Origin: Chloranthus sessilifolius
Taxonomy: Eukaryota; Streptophyta; Magnoliopsida; Chloranthales; Chloranthaceae
Reading direction: 5' to 3'
Length of the DNA: 64,000 nt
NCBI GenBank assembly: GCA_021018995.1
Contig: CM037588.1
Span: forward strand, 79,953,765 to 80,017,764
Shown: in pieces, positions 34,561 to 45,420 of the stretch
Numbering within the stretch: position 1 is the stretch's first letter
Layout: the number at the start of each line of letters is the position of its first letter
Notes under the pieces: generated by a model
What the model was told of the DNA's origin: nothing
Database searches by the model: none
What the model saw: the letters and a program-made list of their open reading frames with translations, nothing else
Program-made: the position numbers and the translations under genes

Positions 34561-37500
34561 CACCCCCAGACCTAAGCTTTGCTAGTCCCTGACCAAAGAA
34601 AAAATAAAAATAACAAAGTAAAGAGCCACTTTTGTAGGGAGCACAGTTGCATTTAGCATATGCAACAAGCCTTTTAAACCCCTAGGTGATCCCTAGTGGA
34701 GGAGTGAAGTCTCCTGGGGGTTTTCAGTGAAGGTACCCACAAACTTCTTCAAGAAGTTAGTTAAGATCGCGGTTACATTACTGACCACTTTCCTCAATTG
34801 ATTATTCACACCTGCATCAGTTATTTTGTAAGAAGGTTTTTCAAGAAAGATATCAGTTTAAAACTAAAATTCTGCAGTAATTCTTGTTACTACTCAGTCG
34901 ATTTATGTCAGAGGCCATTTACAAGGAAAATTAACGAACAGCTAGCCTTTGATTTAGGAATCCAGCTTCGATGTTGCCCTAATCAGTTGATTTTAAACCC
35001 AATTCTCACCAGGATTTTCACTCAATAAGCAAATGAGAGGGTTATACTATTTCACACAGCTCAAGAGCAGTTACAGTCCTCAAATAGGATTGTAAGCAGG
35101 AGCATAGGCATTGCTTTTAGTTATAAATTCTCTGCTCCTTTTACCATAGATTACCCAAATTCTTATCTCCATGTGATAGCTCAATCCATCATTGATCAGT
35201 AAGGACTTTTACTTGGGTTTTATTGTGGCTTATGGGTGAAATTTCTCAAAAGGGTTGGAATGGTGTTCATATTTGAGAAGTCAGTCAAGGTCAGGAGGTT
35301 ATATACAAACCCACTCTTCTTCAGCATAGTTTCATCTTCTTCTTTTGAATTTCCAGAGCCAAAGTGGCCATCTTTTTCTCTTTCTTTTTCAAACTTCTAA
35401 TGAAAATGCCTTCTTTCTTTTGTTTTGCTCAAATATTTTTCTTTTCTTTTTCGAATTAGCACTGACTGCATGCCACATTCCCTCTGCTGTTTCATCATTG
35501 CCTTCAACTTTTACCCTTCTTTTGCTATTAAATTGTTACTCAATTCTCCTTCCTCAGCTTCCTTCCCTTTATCTTCTGCCTTCTCAGGGTAGGGTTAGGC
35601 TAAATGAGGTTGATGAGGTTTATTGGGGGAGATTTCAAAGGAATCATAGATTTATTTAGCTCAAATGGTGTGTATCAAGGGCAGTTTCAAAAGGTGGGGT
35701 TTTGTAAGGTTCAAACTGTCCAAAAGGAGGCCTTACATCATGTCTTTAATATCATGATTGCTATCAAATTATTTCGATTTGGATATGTGTAACTTCTAGT
35801 GTAAGTAAGCAGATTCACATAGTCCCAAAAAGAAAAAGATTGCCAAAGCATACCTCCAAAGAATACATTTCAGGCCCAAACCTCACTGGGTGTGGTTTTA
35901 TATCAACTTCTTGAGGTATATCTTCACTGTTTTCCTTCATTTTAGGTTTACTAAAACATCAATTTTATTTTGGAAATTTTCTGACATTCACTTCATGAAA
36001 GTATTAGAATTACACTAGAAATTAATTTTAAAAAGTTTTAACTTCCTCATTTTTCAAAAAAACAGGTGTGAGATTACTTCATTTTCAAAATTACGATCAT
36101 AAGTCGCACCAAGCATTAACTTATTTTATTGGCATACCGCCATATACCCTAAACCTAAGATGAACATTGTCCTCAACGAGCGTGACGAGGATAAAAGAAG
36201 AATGGAAAACTAAGCAGAAAAAAAAATTTGCAGCTATGTGTAGCAGAAAAATAAAGAAAATAACACTGAATATATGAGCAGGAAAAGGGAAAAAAAAAAT
36301 GTTATATAAATATAGGAAATTACTGATAAAACAGAAAAATAACAAAACTAAGCTAGAACTGCTACAAAATAAAATCTAAAAACTGAATATATAATCAGAA
36401 AAATAAAAGAACTGCAAAGCAAATGGAAGGAAACTAATGCTAATAACAGAGAAACAGTAAAAGCAAGGTAAGGGACTGAATACAAAGTTAAAAAAAGAAA
36501 AAGAAAAGTGTTGATACAAAAACAGAATTTCTAAATGCAAAATAGGAAAACAAAGTTAGAAACTAACTATACTCACAGAAAAATGACGAAAATCAGTAAA
36601 ACGAGGACACATTAACCTAAGAAAGAAAAAAAATCAGCGATCTAAAAACAGAATTTGAAACTAAAATTCCTAAAACAGAAAATCTAATGCCAAATGATAC
36701 ATCCTAAGCTCAAAGAAAAAAAAAAAAAACAAAAGCCTGAGATACTTATGAATCTAAGTGATTATAAAAATGATTAGCAGGAATACAGTGAAAGGCAAGA
36801 TTCATAAGACTGACCCCTTTGTTGATGATGTGTATGAATAAAAAAAAAGAATAATGAAGCATGGGAGCACATATTAAAAACAGGGTTCACACACAGCTGA
36901 GACCCATTTATGATGAAGAAATCTCGAAGGAAAATAAAATCAGTGGGTCCATTGAATATTCAAAACAGCCTATGATTCACTACTCATTATCCTACATGAT
37001 TCCTAAAAAAGAAAAAATGATCTCGAGTCGGATGGGAAAAGTGGATGCAAATGGAGAAAACATTATCCTGGAAGATATCTATATATATATATATATATAT
37101 TTTTATTTTTTATTTTTATTTTTAATTTTTATTTTACTTGTTTTGATCGCTCAACAAGAGCCCTTATTTACTCTGAAAATAATGAGAAACAACTTCGAGA
37201 GATTTTCTATTTGTGTTTCGACTTCTTTTATTTTGTATTTGGTTTTGTAAAAAAAAAAAATCGGCATGCCTAAAAGGCAAGAGAAATTATAATCAAAACA
37301 AACATTAAACACATGAGCTAGAATCTGGTTCTCAAGAATTTAAAAATAGAAAATGAATGCAAAGGAGAAGGGGATGCAAACTCAAGCAGATCTGCTCCAG
37401 CTTTAGTCCAGATGCTCCTTGTTGGACGGCTGCTCCAGATCTGCAAAACTCCAAAAACTGCAGCAGTACCTTATTCAAGTATTGACAAAAATAAAAAGAA

Positions 37501-37784
37501 AAACTCAGGCTACTGTCCAAATTTGACAAAAAGACAAAAGAGTGGCAGCATCATTTATTCAAATAACTAGAAGGCAAAGAATAAAAACTCAGAAAAATAA
37601 AAAAAAAAATTCTACTGCAGTAAAACAGGTTTTCTATACAAAACTGCAGTAGACATTTAATCAAGCACTTGGAATGCAACGTGCAGTTTTCAAGCAAAAA
37701 TTAAAATGAAATCAAATCTACAAAATTGAAAAACTTAGGTCTACCAATTTTAAAATCTATTCCCCGGCAGCGGCGCCAAAAACT
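34561..37784 (-). other. Internal region of the LARD, no genes
   Basis: It contains only short, low-complexity frames and I see no gag, protease, polymerase or integrase motif. Near the polypurine end is CCCAGACCTAAGCTTTGC...CTGACCAAAG, a word pair that could fold. The remainder is A/T-rich with a (TA)n tract near 37078-37100. The region between about 36100 and 36830 is unusually A-rich and not coding. Confidence 0.75.
37761..37778 (-). other. Primer binding site of the LARD
   Basis: On the minus strand it reads TGGCGCCGCTGCCGGGGA, six bases after the LTR end. The same 18 bases form the primer site of A1 (58242-58259). It matches the tRNA-Asp-type primer site known for Athila with one difference as I recall it. 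Confidence 0.93.
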
Positions 37785-39598
37785 TGTTGTTGTTCTGAGT
37801 GTGTATGATTTATTTGTGTTTTGAAAACATACTTGCAAATGATGCATTGTACTGAATATTAAAAAGAATAAGAAAATATCAGCACAGAGAGAACATAATT
37901 AGCCTGCAAGATCAGGGCCAATTGTAGCAAGTTTTAAATGTAAGTGAGTAAAAGATCGTCCATAGGGAATTGATTTAAAATTTAAGATAAACCTCCAGAT
38001 CTGAGCTACCAGATCTGACCTCTAATCCTATCTACAAAGCACATAAGATGGGAGGTTGAATTTGTCACATTAACTAAATGATAAAAGTAAAAATTAAACT
38101 AAGTGATCCAGATCTGAGTTGGGGAAACGTTTGAAGTAAACTTATAAAAAATGGAGAAGTAATATCTAACTCTGATTTGGTCTTTGAAATCTAATGAGAA
38201 TAACTGCAGCTCAACAGAGGTGATCCAATCTTCATCTGGCTACAAGCACAGATGTAAGAGAGATAAATCTAATTCAAGGATTAGGCTTACACTTATGGCT
38301 ATGGTCTGTCCACTTTAATGGCCACAAACCATCCAATAGTCTTTAATCCAAATCCTCAATTCAGAACAAGAAACATCACTACAAATGCTGTAAGAGACTA
38401 GGTTACAAACACTAATTCTCACAGGATTAATGAATCAAGGGAAATTGCATGCAAAACAATGAATCTAAAGGAGTCTAATGTACTGAGGAGATCAGAGGGA
38501 ACCCTTGACATGAGTCCAATGGAGAATGCATAGTTTACAGAGCACGGCTTAACAACTCTCGGATTTGCAGTCTTGGATGCAAACTCTCCTTTGAGTTACA
38601 TCAGTATCTCACAGCTCTCAAATGCAAGTACAAAGTAGGCTATTACAAGGATTGCAGACAAGCTGTCTGGCTGGGAAATGGGGGATTAGAAATGAAACTC
38701 AAAATCTGGATGCCCAAATTGGGCAAATGCTTCATCTATTTATAGCTTTCCCCAGGTCCAGCTCAGATGTGTATCAACCAATCAGAGGTTCTCAGATCTG
38801 TATTGACCAATGGTAGTCGACCACGGGGATCCAGATCTGTTCTGGCCAATCAGAATTCCTCGATCTGGTTTAGCCAATCAGGTGAAAAAGGCATCAATTC
38901 TGTTATACATTTTGAAAGTTTATTAGAGTTTCTAGAAGTTCCCGCCAAGTTATTCCCTCTCTAGGTGCTCACGTGGGGTGGAATATTCCTTCGCTTCATG
39001 CTTAGAACCGTCTGGAATGTCCCTAGGTTTTAAAATGCATTGGGACGCATGCAACAGATTACTGAATTGCCCTTGTTAAAGCTGCGAATCTCCAGAATGC
39101 CTCTTCGCACAACTTAGGGGCCTTTTCGTAAAGTGTTGTGACTCCTGAAGCTCTTTTCGCAATGTTCGCTTACTGAATTGTGTTTTCTTCTTTTCGCAAA
39201 GTTCAATCCTCTCTTCGAACAGTTTAGATGCTCTTCGAATGCTACGCCTGGAGTTTTATTCCTTTTCGCAGAGTTTCAGGTTCTTTGCGAAAAGTACAGG
39301 TTCTTTGCGAAAAGGACTCTGTAGTGCATTTTTCTGTTCGAATTGTTCCATACTTCTCTTCCAGGTCTTTGCTTCTTCTATTCAGACCTTTCAACAGCTG
39401 ATGAGGTTGTTTCTTCACTTTCTTCCTTTGGATTGACATGGATTGACATCTTATTGGCACGTTTAAGCTGCTTTTATGGTTAAGCCTGTCTTTATTGTTA
39501 GCTGCAACATAAGCACTTAAAACACTTATTTAGTTCTCTCAAAGGTCTATCAAGACTCAAGTTCCGGGGTAAAAAATGGTATTTTTCACTTGTCAACA
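37785..39598 (-). repeat. LARD LTR B (5' LTR in element direction, 1814 bp)
   Basis: It has TG...CA ends identical to LTR A and adjoins the primer site. The TATA box on the minus strand is at 38744-38737 (TATAAATA). The TTCGC array (about 39105-39345) is more regular here, with about ten words and two consecutive TTCTTTGCGAAAAG copies, whereas LTR A has lost part of these. Confidence 0.93.
39105..39345 (-). promoter_or_regulatory. TTCGC-type motif array in LARD LTR B
   Basis: Ten words such as CTTTTCGTAAAG, CTTTTCGCAATG, CTTTTCGCAAAG, CTCTTCGAACAG, TTCTTTGCGAAAAG (twice) and CTGTTCGAATTG occur, in both directions. They lie about 365 bp upstream of the TATA box in element direction. Confidence 0.65.
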
Positions 39599-39603
39599 CA
39601 TGC

Positions 39604-40799
39604 CCTCTGAATATACAACTTAAAACAAGAAACTTAAAATCCACACGTTCAGGCAATCCCTGAATCCAGATTTATTCGAGAAACTAGAAATCTTGGAGAA
39701 ACATGGAGAAAGGAAGCACCCTGAACGAATTCTAGCCATAATAACATCTTGCCCTTGCCCCGAGCCAGCATAAAAGAAAGAGTGGCTCACGGAAAGCCAC
39801 CTAGGACCCGCGGGATTCGCCCTTACAAGCTCTCCTTGTAAACCATAACAAGAAAGAGCAACTAATACGGGATCTGCAGAGCCTACTGAGGAAAAATAGG
39901 CATTGGTCACGAGAATTCTGACCCTGCCTTAACCTTGGGTTTTCTTTTCTATCAACTTTTTCTCCTCCATCTCTTTCATTAGCATGGCAGCAATTCGACC
40001 GCTACCTTGTATTCCCAATCCCATCCATTCTCAAGAACCCACGCAATAAACACAGCTCTTCGGGTCCAACACTCGGGATACAGAAAAGAAAGGAAGAAAA
40101 GACATTAATAAAAAGAAAATGCCCCAAAACAAAATACAAAAATTCCCCAAAACTTTTAATCCCAAGCTTAAAATAAAATTCCAAATAACAAGAACCCAAA
40201 ACTTTTAAGTCACACATTTATAAACTATACTTTCTTAAACCATAGAAGGACAAGTGCCACACCTTTAAACCTTCCAATCTAATTAAATCCAAACCGAACA
40301 CATACCCCCTTTGAAAGACCACAATCCATGACAAACTTAGATGAACCAATAATTACACCACACTTAACCCCCCTTTGAAACACCAATCCCCCCAAGCCTA
40401 GATAAACCAATAGGATTTAAACAGTTAACACCCATCTAGAACTGTTAAAAACTCACACCTTTTAACAAGTGTCACCTCCAATCAAACAAGAGACCAAAAC
40501 AAAGAACCTTAAACTTTGAACAGAAAATTCTCTCAAATGCAACCCTAAGTTTTTTGAGACCCTACCAAGAAAAATGCCCCCAACTAACCAAACAGAACCA
40601 AAAAAAAAACTCTCTAAACAAAACCCACTAAAACAAACCCCATAAAATAAACTAATCTCAAGTTAAACTAAATCAGAAATAAGTTAAGTAAATCAGATAA
40701 ATCCAACTAATTCGCTAATAAATTTAAACGAATAAACAAGTACGACAAAACAAAAGAAATGCCCCTTCATTTAAAATTTAAAATTTTACAACTATCACC
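39604..40799 (-). other. TC remnant with a minus-strand coding-like stretch
   Basis: Minus-strand 40080-39620 looks coding-like in composition (it reads WVLENGWDWEYKVAVELLPC, then a frame ending near 39620), but I do not recognise it and it is short. Between 40100 and 40800 the DNA is A-rich with AAATGCCCC-like words and no gene; this part resembles 32170-32700. Confidence 0.4.
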
Positions 40800-40813
40800 A
40801 GAGGCATACCTCT
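40800..40813 (-). terminator. Second TC hairpin
   Basis: AGAGG and CCTCT form a stem around CATA, followed on the plus strand by TGAATTTACAAC. Its context matches the hairpin at 27383 and the palindrome GAGGGCATGCCCTC that the LARD split at 32715-32724 / 39604-39607. Function is inferred from repetition and position only. Confidence 0.45.
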
Positions 40814-40876
40814 TGAATTTACAACCCAAAATGAAAACCTAAAACTTTAACCTACAACCTAAAACGAAGACTGGGT

Positions 40877-41170
40877 TCAAAATTGAGACGAAGCGAGGAG
40901 CGGATCCTGCCTGGAGCATCCAATTAGAGACTTCAGGGAGCATTGGTTGGGAAACACATCCCTCCACTTTTTACACCTGCTCTCCACTATCTTCGCCTCC
41001 TCCACCGCCGCCGCTTCAATGCTACCGTCACTGCTCCCTAAAAAGGATCGATGTGAAGACAAGCGCACTCATTCCCAATACCGCCCATTCCCATAATAGC
41101 ACCGTTCACGAGCATCACTTCGAAATGGAGATCGCGCGAAATAACAAATATAGGAAGAAATGACATCGCT
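40877..41170 (-). other. Minus-strand coding-like remnant in TC
   Basis: A 63-codon frame (MRLSSHRSFLGSSDGSIEAA...) ends at 40877. Upstream of it is GGGAATGGGCGGTATTGGGA, related to GGATGGGATTGGGAATAC near 40015, so this and the 39604-40100 stretch are probably duplicates. No family is recognised. Confidence 0.35.
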
Positions 41171-41284
41171 ATCAGATGGTCGGATCACTCGATATCACTA
41201 AAACATGAATTTCAGAACACAAGATATAGAGAAAAGGTCAAAACTTGAGATTTTATCAGGGAATGAAAAACAACTGAAGCTCTG

Positions 41285-41700
41285 TTGCTTATATAGAGTA
41301 CGAACTCAATCACGCGCCTGAACACGTGCGCTTAATTAGATCACGCGCCATGCACGTGGTGCACGACCTAAAACACGCACTCCGATCTGAGGGCGTAATG
41401 AAATCATTGCCCACGCAACACGACACTCTAATCATGCATAGTGCATGAACCACACAAATTGATCAAATGATGCACTCAGATGCACAATAGGAAAGGTCAC
41501 CTGTACACTGACCTGGTGACGCCTCGATCATACGCTATGATTATGGCAGATAATCCAATTGCATGCACACATAAATGTGTGTAAACGACCCATAAAGCCT
41601 GAGATCGCACGCCTGAACGCAGGCACGCAATCACATTGAGCACCCACAAACAAGCGCATAATACCCGACTTTGGACGAAATTTACACTCTCAAGACCTTC
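41285..41700 (-). promoter_or_regulatory. GCGC/AATTA motif region of TC
   Basis: No gene. Loose dyads such as AATCACGCGCCTGAACACG followed by TGCGCTTAATTA (41307-41338) and a run of ACGCGCC, GTGCACG and GGGCGTAAT words lie upstream of the minus-strand remnant ending at 40877. The same word set occurs in the TC LTR U3 at 44190-44610. Confidence 0.4.
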
Positions 41701-42480
41701 TATCCCATTATGGTCAAGACTTTCTTGTCCCGTCGCGTAGCCTCATAGGCTGTCCCAACAGAATAGAAGGACCTATTCACCCATCCTATAGCGTCGATCA
41801 TCCCCTAGTCCCATCGCGACAAGACATATACCCCTTACTGTAATACCCTCGCGATCCCACCAGAGAAGGAGGACCCCACCGTGATAACATGCACACATGC
41901 GATATCACCTCAACACCCAGTCCCATCATAATAAACTAACCGTACCCTAATAACCCATCCTGAAAAGTTGGAAGCAAACCGTCCAAAGATGAAGGCAATC
42001 ATGACGTAACCACAACATGATCTCTTTTATAACCCAAGATCTACCAAAGAAAGACACCAACGTCCCATCGCGCTAATATCCCACCAGCACACCATCACTA
42101 ACTATGTTCAATCGACATGCCATCGCGAATATCACTACCTAGAAAAGAAAGCTCAGACAGCACATGCCACGCCATATGACGAAAAGAGGGAAAGATTGAC
42201 CATGTCCCATCACTAAGGCAAAGGTCTCTCACTCCCTCTCTCCCGAATTCATCCCCACGTCCCACTAGGACTCACCAAGCACGCAGTCAAAGAGAGGGAG
42301 AATCCCCAGGTCCCATCGCGACATCATTTCTCCCAAGACATCGCATCACAACTTCCAAGCCCTGCCACATCAGCCAAAGGGAAGGAAGAAATCCCCAGGT
42401 CCCATCGCGACTCATCATCCAGAGCCCTGCATCACAATAATAGCCCCAAAGTCCCATCACGGTACTATCACGACACTACA
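41700..42480 (+). repeat. Dispersed GTCCCATCGCGAC motif region
   Basis: The word GTCCCATCGCGAC, complete or with one or two changes, recurs at about 41812, 42063, 42204, 42306, 42400 and 42450, with half matches elsewhere. Two flanks share GAAATCCCCAG before it (about 42300 and 42390), which suggests a 95-bp duplicated unit. No coding region is present. Confidence 0.6.
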
Positions 42481-42560
42481 ACATCACCAATCCTGCCACA
42501 AGCTATGCACAACCTAGGTAAGTACTACCCACTTTTCCTTTCAATTACTCGATATTCCTC

Positions 42561-42561
<1 letters not shown>

Positions 42562-42606
<45 letters not shown>
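42562..42606 (+). repeat. (TA)n microsatellite
   Basis: About 22 uninterrupted TA repeats. No gene nearby; the DNA from 42480 to 43120 is otherwise unremarkable, with an A-rich run at 42905-42975. Confidence 0.9.
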
Positions 42607-42609
<3 letters not shown>

Positions 42610-43119
42610 GCTATGAGTAAGTCAAATATTTTCAAAACTCGTCTTTCTCAACTCGCGAATCACTGTAGTCCTCCTATAAAAGACAATCATCAGTATTCGT
42701 CGAGAAGGTTAGATGGAGTATTCGGCATGTCAAGTGTCATCTTGACAACCACAATAACGGTCGAGTCCACAAATCTCGTACCGGTGGATCTACTCAGCGA
42801 CGTCTCGAAAGCCATGTTCTCTACCGTTTTACCACCGAATTGATCTTAAGTTAAAATCTCTAAAATTTTAAAATCTCAAAACTCCTTTATTTTAAAAACC
42901 CTTACTTCACAAAGCAAAAACAAACAAAAAAAAGTAAAAAAAAAAAGCAAAAGAAAAAAAAAGCAAAAAAAGAAGAACAAAGCAACAAGTTGAATAGACC
43001 TAGCCCACCTTTCTTTAAATACCACAAAAAAAAACTGATTAAGCGCCCCATCACCCACTCATAATAAATTACACCTAAAACCCAACCTGTAACTCCTAAG
43101 ACTACTTGAACTTTTAATC

Positions 43120-43440
43120 AAGCACATATTCCACTGCGCAGAATTAGATCGAACGCAAACGCCACTGCGCAGAATCATTTGTTCAGGCACATTAGGACTA
43201 GATTACCCAATGTAGAATACCCAACTCAGAATACCCAATCTACAGACTAACCCCTAAGCTCGCAATCAAGCGCATATCCCACTGCGCGAAATTGGATGAA
43301 GCGCACACTCCACTATGCAGAATCATTTCTTCAGATGCATTAGGATTAGAATTCCCAACTTAAAGGCCGAATCCTGATGAATCGAGCGCACGCGCCACTG
43401 CGCAGAATTCAATTGAGCACACCTCACAAGACTCCCACCT
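43120..43440 (+). repeat. CACTGCGCAGAAT repeats
   Basis: CACTGCGCAGAAT or close variants occur at about 43132, 43162, 43281, 43312 and 43391, usually preceded by a GCGCA or ACGC word. The core TGCGCA is a palindrome. Pairs are about 30 bp apart and the pairs themselves about 150 bp apart. No gene is seen. Confidence 0.65.
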
Positions 43441-43865
43441 CTTATCTCACCCAAACTAGCTATTCCCCTGGGAAACTGAACATTGAGAATATTTACTCTA
43501 AGAATTTACAAATGCTTATTGGAAAAGGAACGCCTAATGCACATTAGTGTGGGCAATGACGTGCCCGGTCTGACATGATTTGTAAAAGCCTTCGATATTA
43601 CATGATACTTCATCTTTTTATTATCGGTCCCTGGACCTTGTTTTGGACATTTGATTGACGCTTCGGTACCTCGATTGCATAAAATCTCTCTGTTAGCTTG
43701 CGCCATGAGATGGGATGTGCCATGCACACACAGACCCAGAATGCGCCCTTTGACAGCTACCATTTGCCCTTAAAATGCTCCATTTTAGCTTATACTGATA
43801 GATAAGAAAGCCAAGCATCTCATGTCAGCATCACCAATTCACATTTGTGAATTCCTAAGAGAAAC

Positions 43866-43897
43866 AAGTAGACACCTCGAATGAGGGGTGTCTACTT
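43866..43897 (+). repeat. Perfect inverted repeat close to the TC LTR
   Basis: AAGTAGACACC (43866-43876) and GGTGTCTACTT (43887-43897) are exact complements around a 10-base loop. The arm GTAGACACC equals the start of all three Tat-type LTRs in this window (TGTAGACACC), 47 bp upstream of the LTR itself. Confidence 0.8.
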
Positions 43898-43913
43898 TTT
43901 CGACGCATTCTTA

Positions 43914-43943
43914 CTTCGGAAGAGAGCGCCGAAGAGGGGCATC
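43914..43943 (+). promoter_or_regulatory. Stem-loop and polypurine tract before the TC 3' LTR
   Basis: CTTCGG (43914-43919) pairs with CCGAAG (43929-43934), which runs into the polypurine tract GAAGAGGGG and CATC, then the LTR. T1 and T2 have CTTTGG/CCAAAG in the same place, so the stem is kept by a paired change. Confidence 0.75.
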
Positions 43944-45400
43944 TGTAGACACCCCTATTTTAACTTCTTGGAATATATATTTTATTTGGTCAACCTTTGA
44001 CCTCATTTCTGTAATATGAGAATCATGCAATGAAATAATAGTACATGGCTGAACACAGGCTGAAACAATAGCTCTGTGGCTCAAATCCCAACATGGGGAG
44101 ACTATATACTGAAACAATAGTTTATAGTCAGAATGAAGACTGAAAGAATAGTCTTGAAATTCAAACTAGAGACCAGACCCGAACAACCCCGAATTAAGCG
44201 CCTGAAACTCCGCACATAATTCGATTGCACGTCAAACCACAAGTGCGCATTCAGTCCCCCTTTCAGACCAAACGTCCTTTCTCAGACCATTTCGAGACTC
44301 GATCATGCGCCTAAAATCAGACGCGCGATCAGATTGCATGCCAAATCACTAGCGTGCAATTGGCCTACTTAGGACCTAGCCTCACAGTCCCTGACCCCTA
44401 AGTTTCTGTGATTGAGCGCTTCTGAAGAGATGCTTAATCAGATTGCGCACATCCTACCAAGCGCACCATTAGCCCTAAAACTATTAGGACTAGGAAACTC
44501 GCTGAAGAAGTCAGCCGGTTGCTCACTGAGTCGGTGACCGACTCAAAGTGATTAAGCATCGGTAAACTAGCACACAATTCAGTTAAACGCCTGGAAAAGG
44601 GCGCATAATTGAAGAAAAACCTATAAAAGATTTTTTTCTTAATTCGCCCAAGGGGGGAGGTTGGAAAAAGGCTGGCAATTTTTAAGAGAGAATGGATTTT
44701 TTCGAGATTCCGAAACCAGAGATCTTCGAGGACAAATCCATAGAGCACCTTTATCATGGTTTCGAGATTCAAGCTTCTAATCTTCGAGATTTCTCTCTGC
44801 AGCTCCGACCCTTAGGTAATGATTTAATTTTTAGTTCCAACCATAATTTCTAGCCTATAAATTTAGGATTCTTATTACTTTTAATCATAGATTTAAATGT
44901 TTAGTCAGAGACTGTAGCACCCTTTTTAGACCGCAAATAATTTATATGTGGTTTTAATTCTCTGAATTCGAAACCAGTTCTTAATCCGACGATCTAATTC
45001 ATCGATCCTAGGCTCTAATCCTGTTCTAAAATCTCAGTCCATAATCCTATCATTAATTTCTAGTTTTAATCCTTTGATTCAGAACCAGTCTTTAATCATA
45101 CGATCTGATTTTCTGATTTCGAACCTGAATTCAGTCTTAAAAATTAATTTTAATTCCTCAATTTAATATTTCTAAAAATCCTAAATATTATTTTAGTTTT
45201 TTATAATTCTAGTTCATTGTTTAATTCATAATTAATATTCTGAAAGAAATTTTGAAAAATCAAAAAATACTATTTTACGATCCAAAAATTTAATTTATCT
45301 TTAATCTCAGCCATCCGATTTGCCCAAGGGAGCTTACGGAGGGTACTCGGGAACGAAGCCAATCCTCCTTAGCATAGCGGGCCTAAAACCCTTTTTTTTT
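43944..45400 (+). repeat. 3' LTR of TC (left end certain, right end uncertain)
   Basis: It starts TGTAGACACCCC right after GAAGAGGGGCATC, the same junction as T1. U3 holds GCGC-type loose dyads (44190-44610), a perfect palindrome TGAGTCGGTGACCGACTCA at 44525-44543 and the TATA box TATAAAAG at 44622-44629. No clear CA end is found: the sequence becomes an AT-rich repeat field after 45400, and T2 DNA begins by about 46250. Confidence 0.75.
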
Positions 45401-45420
45401 TTAGAATTTTAGAAATAATT

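Larger units (their letters stand above)
32725..39598 (-). mobile_element. LARD: non-autonomous Athila-type LTR element (complete, minus orientation)
   Basis: Two long, very similar LTRs (32725-34560 and 37785-39598) enclose 3224 bp without any recognisable coding region. The ends are TGTTG...CAACA, and the 5-bp target duplication CATGC is perfect (32720-32724 and 39599-39603). The primer site lies on the minus strand next to the right LTR, so the element reads from right to left. Long LTRs, correct signals and no proteins define a large retrotransposon derivative; it would depend on proteins of an Athila-type element such as A1. It is the youngest-looking insertion in the window. Confidence 0.93.

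Noticed and set aside
35345-37250. Open frames of about 100-130 codons inside the LARD
   Set aside because: They are low-complexity (T-rich or TA-rich), show no retroelement motif and overlap in several frames.
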